A stretch of 64,000 nucleotides of DNA from Chromobotia macracanthus (Eukaryota > Chordata > Actinopteri > Cypriniformes > Botiidae), in the NCBI GenBank assembly GCA_036877525.1, contig JAZGTH010000034.1, forward strand, positions 5,450,501 to 5,514,500. The letters are read 5' to 3'. Below, piece after piece: positions 59,201 through 64,000 of this stretch (position 1 is the stretch's first letter; every line of letters begins with the position of its first letter). Position numbers and translations under genes: made by a program. The notes below the pieces were generated by a model. It was not told where the DNA came from. It ran no database searches and saw nothing but the letters and a program-made list of their open reading frames with translations.

Positions 59201-60777
59201 GTGAACTTACTATTATGGATAAACAAAATCTGACTAAACAAATAACACAAATCAAACTGTTCAATTCTTTACAGAAGACACAGTAATCAATGCAGGCTGT
59301 TGAAAGTGAACATCTGTGATAAGTCAGCTGTTTCAATTTAGGAGAAGTCCTATCTTTAAATAAAGGCACACAGAGCCTGGCTACTTATGAATCTGTTCCT
59401 CTCTAAAAACAGATTGGCTAGTGTAAAGCATGCCTCAATCCCAACAACTTTCACAGTACCTTAGGAGATAAATCATATAGTTACAATTACGTTACAGTAG
59501 GTTACAAAAGTTTTGCTAAATTTCTGGTTTATCGTTGTAAAAAACACAGTATACAAATGGACAAATTTCATGACTGTTTTTTAATGACAAATTTCATGAC
59601 TTCTCCCCTTAAGAGTGTCCGTCCTGCAAAAATTTATCTAAAATAACAATTGGCAAACCTAACAAAAGGCTGAAAAGAGTAACAACAAAAAGCTCCAGCA
59701 AGCAAAGACCTCCAGAAAACTCTACAAACATTGAAAGTCTTTGTTCATGTGTCCACTATCAGAAAAAACAATAATGGTATAAATGTAAGAGCACTACAAA
59801 CTGAAAAGGAAAACATTGTGACATGTCTTAGGTTTGTCCAAGACCACTTGAATGTTCCACAACACTTAAGAGAAAATATTCTGTAGACAGATAAAACAAA
59901 AAATAAACTTGAAAAAGCACAACTCTACAGTTAAAGAAAAATAAGACTGCACACCCGTACCAAAACCATGAGGAATGCTGGAGGGAGCATCATAGTTTGG
60001 GGCTACTGTCTCAGGGCCTGGATGTCTTGCAAGAGAACAATTAATTTAAAAGTGTGTCAAGACATTTTACAGGAAAATGTTAGGGCAGCCGTGCATGATC
60101 CTAATCTCAAGGGAGGCTGGATGATGCAATAAGACAATGACCCATAGCACCTTAAATAAACGTTCTCTTTTTGGCTGCAGAAAATTTGTGTTTTAGAAAT
60201 GACCTGAGGTCAGAGTCCCGCCCTTAACTTAAATGAGATGTTGTGGCAAGGCACTGTTTATTTAGACAATGTAAAAACAATGAGGAGCTGAAACAGATTT
60301 GCAGGGAGGAATTATTTATAGTTATTTATTTAACTTTTTTCCAGCCTGCACTGTATCTTCAATAAAGTAAAACTTTTGTGTGGTATTAGTTTAGTCAGAT
60401 TGTGTTTGTCTATTACTGACTTAGATGAAGATGATTAAACCATATTTATGAGTAATCAATGCATCTACAGTACATAGACACTGAGATATATTAAATGACT
60501 AAATACTACTGGTAAAATTTGTATAGGCTTTTGTTTCAAGATGTTTCATACAGAATAATATATTCCTTTTGATTGTGTATTTACCTGTCCAGGTGGTCTC
60601 CAACCACCTGGAACACATGAAGCAAAAAGGTCTCATTTTGGAAAGCACTAGTCACACATTCCTTGTAGATCCTGAATTCGGCAGCAGTGATGGCCTCACC
60701 ATCTGGGATCTGGGACAGGTTGAATTTAAACTCTTTATGGTATCTTCTCTGTGGGGACAACTTCCTGTCATACTCCA
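44068..60777 (-). CDS. BMP6: BMP6, bone morphogenetic protein 6, exons 2-7 (exon 1 outside window)
   Basis: A secreted TGF-beta-superfamily ligand made as a pre-pro-protein, cleaved by furin-type proteases, dimerised through a cystine knot and acting on BMP receptors. The six exons, in gene order, are 60777-60585, 52767-52619, 52486-52292, 44925-44849, 44626-44516 and 44217-44068. All have GT/AG boundaries and compatible phases, with no stop or frameshift. The prodomain is in exons 2-4. The cleavage site RSTR is in exon 4. All seven knot cysteines lie in exons 5-7, ending RSCGCH. The mature N-terminal text (KRRQPSRNRS, then DYNSS) and NPENVPKPCC favour BMP6 over BMP5/7. Convergence with TXNDC5 matches the human arrangement. 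Exon 1 (signal peptide and start of prodomain) was not found up to 64 kb. Confidence 0.95.
44516..44626 (-). CDS. BMP6: BMP6 exon 6: mature domain centre
   Basis: DWIIAPEGYAANYCDGECSF and PLNAHMNATNHAIVQTL, 37 codons, phase 0 at both ends. It has the CDGEC cysteines and the NAT N-glycosylation sequon conserved in BMP5/6/7. Confidence 0.95.
44640..44765. repeat. A/T-only low-complexity stretch in BMP6 intron 5
   Basis: Runs of TAATATTA and TATTATTA with almost no G/C between exons 5 and 6. Confidence 0.7.
44849..44925 (-). CDS. BMP6: BMP6 exon 5: start of the mature core
   Basis: DYNSSDQKTACRKQELYVSF and RELGWQ; holds the first knot cysteine. 77 bp, entering in phase 1 and leaving in phase 0. 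Confidence 0.94.
44926..52291. other. BMP6 intron 4 (about 7.4 kb)
   Basis: Mostly A/T-rich, with no exon. A degraded L2-type tail (AAATCTCTTTGGATAAAAG) sits near 45440-45465. ORFs such as 45918-45535 (minus) and 45644-45937 (plus) overlap each other and show no domain. At 51.66-52.03 kb, AGGAACT/AGTTCC-type motifs suggest a small decayed inverted-repeat element, not proven. Confidence 0.5.
50744..50792. mobile_element. Isolated Tc1-type terminal repeat fragment
   Basis: TACAGTACTGTGCAAAAGTC followed by TTAGGCCA is the familiar outer end of a fish Tc1/mariner family. No transposase or second end was found nearby. Confidence 0.6.
52292..52486 (-). CDS. BMP6: BMP6 exon 4: prodomain end, cleavage site, mature N-terminus
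   Basis: ISPKEAGLVGRDGALERQ, then PFMVAFFKISEIRIRSTR and STGKRRQPSRNRSNSPQ. RSTR fits the R-X-X-R proprotein-convertase site, followed by the basic, probably heparin-binding stretch typical of BMP6. 195 bp, phases 2 in, 1 out. Confidence 0.94.
52619..52767 (-). CDS. BMP6: BMP6 exon 3: prodomain
   Basis: DTDLFLLESRRLWATEEGW, then LEFDITATSNIWVISP and HNLGLQISMETSS. This is the conserved TGF-beta propeptide block. 149 bp. Only 132 bp separates it from exon 4. Confidence 0.94.
52822..52844. repeat. (CA)n microsatellite in BMP6 intron 2
   Basis: About eleven CA units, 55 bases upstream of exon 3 in gene orientation. Confidence 0.9.
53664..53690. repeat. (AAGTC)n tract, possible LINE tail
   Basis: About five AAGTC units. 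Its reverse complement, CTTGA repeats, resembles the tail of the LINE at ~720-738, so a minus-strand LINE fragment may follow on its right. That part could not be confirmed. Confidence 0.5.
54430..55080. repeat. Degenerate tandem/minisatellite region
   Basis: At 54430-54530 a unit close to GACTTAGCATGATGTTAGCAT is repeated about five times. From 54580 to 55050 the phrase GGTTGCTAGGGT and a longer module with ACATGTCTCTAC and GATGTTCTGATGC recur at irregular spacing. No coding potential. Confidence 0.75.
55159..55741 (+). mobile_element. Solo LTR (TGTCAGG family) in BMP6 intron 2
   Basis: 583 bp, starting TGTCAGGGTCCTGGC and ending CCTGACA, with no interior. The flanks GTATA (55154-55158) and ATATA (55742-55746) fit a 5-bp duplication with one change. 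The start forms an inverted repeat with GCCAGGATCCTGACA at about 55206-55220. Confidence 0.87.
55742..56083. other. No gene seen
   Basis: A/T-rich intronic DNA with several GAACATT and TGTTAA phrases; no assignment. Confidence 0.4.
56084..57655 (-). mobile_element. LTR retrotransposon deletion derivative (TGTCAGG family)
   Basis: In minus orientation: a truncated 5' LTR (57655-57292), a ~570-bp interior (57291-56721) and a complete 3' LTR (56720-56084, 637 bp). The interior begins right after the LTR with a primer-binding-like GAACGAACAGACC and a short start-of-gag-like text. It then jumps to the 3' end of the element, which matches 20.04-20.39 kb inverted, and ends in a polypurine tract (CCCCCCC at ~56724-56730) before the 3' LTR. 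Protease, RT and integrase are absent. ORFs here, such as 56750-57340, are repeat-derived. The 5' LTR is cut at the Tc1 relic. Confidence 0.82.
57656..58560 (+). pseudogene. Third Tc1-like transposase relic
   Basis: Reads, across frames: TVAFIIYKWKKFGTTRTLPR and AKLSHLERRALVRKVTKN (DNA-binding part), ILWSDETKIELF (first Asp), TVKHGSGSIMLWGCF, FQQDNNPMHTAKIKEW (second Asp), and VLEWPSQSPGLNPIQHLWRD, where the catalytic Glu region follows. Stops (TAA at 57872, TGA at 57950, TAG at 58132) and frame breaks make it inactive. The 5' end is missing at the junction with the LTR. A Tc1-like 3' flank (TGTGAATACTTATGTAC) is present at ~58524. Confidence 0.87.
58561..59589. other. No gene seen (BMP6 intron 2)
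   Basis: A/T-rich intronic DNA. The minus-strand ORF 59369-59112 shows no domain. Confidence 0.45.
59590..60340 (+). pseudogene. Fourth Tc1-like relic, strongly decayed
   Basis: Fragments recall a Tc1 transposase: MRNAGGSIIVWGY (59970-60005), QDILQENVRAAVHDPNLKG, a degraded QxDNDP site (about 60132-60145) and LNEMLWQGTVYLDNVKTM where the final Glu of DD34E lies (about 60235). Many stops. A different subfamily from the other three. The ends are approximate. Confidence 0.7.
60585..60777 (-). CDS. BMP6: BMP6 exon 2: prodomain
   Basis: EYDRKLSPQRRYHKEFKFNL, then SQIPDGEAITAAEFRIYKEC and HVFQVVGDHLDR. The EYD...HKEFKFNLSQIP block is characteristic of BMP5/6/7 prodomains. 193 bp, phases 1 in, 2 out. 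The NLS sequon is a possible glycosylation site. Confidence 0.94.
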
Positions 60778-63700
60778 CTGTTCAAAGAAACACAGCAAGA
60801 CAAGATGACTTAGAACACTAATAAACAACAGTCTGTTTCAGAGACAAAAAATCATGTTCCTGTTTACCTTTTTTTAGTAAATGTGCCTGGCAAATACACA
60901 GCATGAACAGAGGTTTATATGTCTGGAACTATTATTTAGCAGTGAAATGCCACTTAATGAATTGTTAGGCATACTATTTTATTAAGCAAATTCTTTTTAC
61001 CCCTAACAATATATAAAATATTGCACAGCCTCTTGTACCTTAATGCGTAAATAAAATACTTCTACTGTATTTTATAATCAAACTATAATCGAACATTTAG
61101 ATATATTGTTGTTATGACACAAGTCAAAAGTAGTCAAGAGAAGAAGTCAAAAGTAAAGACATAGCTTTAAAGAGTAACATTTCGACCACTTCCAGACTTC
61201 AACATCATAAAGATGTTGTAACCAAGGTTCTCAATAATGGTCTATAATTGTCTGACCTAATTCACCCATATGGTCCATACATATGCATTTATTTTACAAC
61301 ACCACTTCACAGAGCACCAGATGTGCAGGGCATGTGGTATAATAATGATTCACTATTTCTGGTAGAATACTACTGAATACTTTATTCAAGCTGTTCCCAC
61401 AGCAAAGGACAATCATGGCAGTTCAGTTCTCCACAGTTTTAAGTGCTAGCAGCCACACAGATACAAAAACTGCAACCAGAGTGTGTTTTCTCATTAGACA
61501 GCAATTTTGTCATGCTTTTCCTCACACGTCACATACAGCCCTTCCTCTGGTTCCTACAGTTGGCCCATAGGCTGTAGTTCTTGCGGTAAGTACAAGTCCA
61601 GCCGGATGCCCCACTTGTGGGCCCAGGGTAAAGTGTCCCACTCTGATTTTATTTCCATGCCTCCCCAGCTGCAGAACACACACTTTCAACCCCCCACCCC
61701 CCCCCCCTTTAAGAGAAAGTTGGGGAGTTAACTAAATTGTGGAACAGAAGAATCACCAAATGTTTACATATTAGTTACAATGCTCTGCTTTCCACACACA
61801 TGCATTACCAATTAAAGTCAAACCTCTTCAGAAAAATACAAAAGGGCCTAAGACAGTTCCCTGAAGGATACCCTGTCCTTGTGCTACATGCTCCACTCTA
61901 ATTCACTGACGAATCTTGACCATCCCAACAGCAAAGTATAAAACAGGCAGAATCTAGTGGGACTTTTGACATTTTAGTGAGGGCTTAGTGAAGACCGAAA
62001 GAAAAAGGCGTAGGGAGAATTTGCTTTAGTGCAGTTCCAGCTTTGGGGTTCACATGGTGATGACTTAACACCAGGCTTTTTCTCATGCACAACATGCCTG
62101 AATAATTCATACTGAGAGAAGTCCAGAGGTCCCCTTTGTCATGTTTTTTACATCAGCATATCAAGTTTAAACATGGCTGTATCCACATGCTGCTGAGACT
62201 TCTTTAGTAACTACTTCCACAGGTGTTTCATCAACAGAAGCTAGTTCATCAAAAAATTGAGATGACATATATTAAAGGTCATTAGCAGATGCAGTAACAA
62301 GGGTGTTTGGTTTGGAAATGATTTTTGCCCCTGTGCATTTGTTTAAAACAAATTGTCAGACTACTCATGAGGGTGTGAGAGAATATATACTTTGCCAGTG
62401 CCAAGCTAGTCTTTTAATAAGCTTCAATTGCCTTCAGAATAACTATTTAAAAGCATAAAAGCATACATTTAATATATTATAGAAAATGTAATAGATTTAA
62501 TAGAGATAATAGATAGCGGATAAAATAGGCTTGCAAAAGAATTGTACTTATATCAGGTACTTGCCAATGACAGTAAGAAACAAAACCAAAACCACAGAGC
62601 TCAAATGATCCAATACAACTATGTGGTTTTTCAACAATAACTGTTTGGTCACATACTAAGGAGAAATGTGAAAGTGCAAGGGTTGCTTCAGAAAGGGACA
62701 TTGTGTTGGCGTTCTTCATCATCTTCACAGATATACTTCTCCCACACAGGAAAAGATGCGAGAGACATGGTGACAGTGATCCAAGGAGAGACACACATTA
62801 GAAATTGGTTTACAGAAAACTATTAAAAAGAATTATGTATACTGTATAAACAACTGGCAATTGTGATCTTTCATATAATGAATTTTCTTTTCACTATAAA
62901 TGTAATTCATATATAGGCAGACTTTTTAAACTTCAAAACAACAACATATTACAATATTTTACAACAATATTGTCTGTTATTGTAGGGCATATGGTGAGAT
63001 AACCTAAAGTCAGCAAATTTTCATCATTCTTTGAATTTAAAAAAAATCATGGATTTTTTTTGTCACTTGTTAAAATTACTCACATTTTTATAGAGAACAA
63101 TGCATAAGTGGAACAGGATATGTGATAAAGCTTTATGTTGTACTAATTAGAACTAATTCTCCATTTCTACCTGTTTAAAATCGGTTTCTTTCCTTTTGTG
63201 CTATTGTCATTAGCCCACGCTGACAAAAAAGTGGGTTGGGGCCTACAGAGAAAATATGGTAACCACTTCAAGATATGCAGAGGAGAGACTGGGAGTGAGA
63301 TAGTTGAAGAGAGATACAGACAGGGAGAAAAACAGTGGCACACGGGCTGGATGGACTTCACTGTGGTCTGTGGTCAGCTGTGAGTAGCATGTTAAATGTT
63401 TTCCATCACATATCCTGCAGTGGCTTGGCAGTAATTTGCATTTAATTTGTTCACCACATCTTGCTTTTTTCTTTATTTCCCCAACCACTAAAAAACAACA
63501 GCACATTTCCATCCTTGTCCCTTCATATGCACTTCCTCCAAGACCAAGGGTGTACTATACTGTGTCTGTGTCATTAAATAGCTCTGTCATCTGACATATT
63601 TTAATGTGTATTCAGGAGATTCATTAAACAGTTTTGATTGTGTAGGAGGGCCCAGCATATATTTTTTTGTTTATTTATTTAATACAGTTCATTCAAAATC

Positions 63701-64000
63701 TTTACTAAAACCAGGTTGCATTTCAGCCCAAAATCCAAATTATAAAAATATTTTAGGACAAATAAGTACTATTTTAGACCTTAAAAATTCATCCTCATTT
63801 TCCACTTCCTCCACATTGTGATGTCACATTTATGACATGAGCATCTGACTGACTGTACAACAACAACCCACCCAGCAGAGAAGTGACAAGGAGAGAGGTA
63901 CTCAGGTATACACATCCCCCACGGATCTGCTCCCCCCAATTAACATATGCTAATGCATCACAACCAGCTTGACCAAAACAAGGAAAACTATGAAGGAAAA
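60778..64000. other. Part of BMP6 intron 1; no exon found
   Basis: No minus-strand ORF resembles a BMP signal peptide or the first part of the prodomain, so exon 1 lies beyond the window. The ORF 62794-62477 (minus) has no recognised domain. A C-run occurs near 61691-61709. Confidence 0.6.

Noticed and set aside
62477..62794. Minus-strand ORF as BMP6 exon 1
   Set aside because: No prodomain text and no phase-1 donor completing the Val codon of exon 2 was found.

Overview
The window is vertebrate nuclear DNA, almost certainly from a teleost fish. It has split genes with canonical GT/AG introns and a dense load of fish-type transposons: L2/CR1/Rex-like LINEs, Ty3/gypsy LTR elements and Tc1-like DNA transposons. 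No bacterial genes, CRISPR arrays, tRNA or rRNA genes were seen.

Only two host genes are recognised. TXNDC5 (plus strand, about 33.39-41.40 kb) is a ten-exon ER thioredoxin-domain protein locus. BMP6 (minus strand, about 60.78-44.07 kb, exons 2-7; exon 1 lies beyond the right edge) is a secreted TGF-beta-family ligand. They point tail to tail, as in the human BMP6-TXNDC5 pair. The BMP6 exons are clean. The TXNDC5 exons keep their splice sites, three CGHC active sites and a C-terminal RDEL, but carry in-frame stops in exons 2, 6 and 7, a one-base loss in exon 8 and a truncated exon 9. This copy therefore looks like a pseudogene.

Layout: 0-0.74 kb, 3' end of a CR1/Rex-like LINE. 0.75-3.06 kb, decayed Ty3/gypsy element. 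3.5-6.75 kb, an L2 LINE inserted in an older LINE 3' end with a visible target-site duplication. 7.4-7.9 kb, LTR fragment. 9.05-10.0 kb, two unrecognised minus-strand ORFs. 11.8-13.6 kb, a Tc1-like element with ~213-bp inverted repeats inside another LINE 3' end. 13.9-14.8 kb, a second Tc1 relic. 15.8-19.1 kb, an L2-type LINE with a relic SGNH-esterase ORF1, split by a solo LTR. 19.4-21.05 kb, 3' part of an LTR retrotransposon with a 57-bp tandem repeat. 21.1-22.7 kb, LINE fragments. 24.0-32.06 kb, a complete but mutated Ty3/gypsy retrotransposon with both LTRs. 33.4-41.4 kb, TXNDC5, with a minus-strand LINE in intron 4. 44.07-60.78 kb, BMP6, whose introns hold a solo LTR, an LTR deletion derivative and two Tc1 relics. 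60.8-64 kb, part of BMP6 intron 1 with nothing recognisable.

One LTR family, starting TGTCAGG and ending CCTGACA, recurs at least six times in both orientations and is the main repeated thread. I found no convincing new biological system. The decayed TXNDC5 beside an intact BMP6 is the most noteworthy observation.
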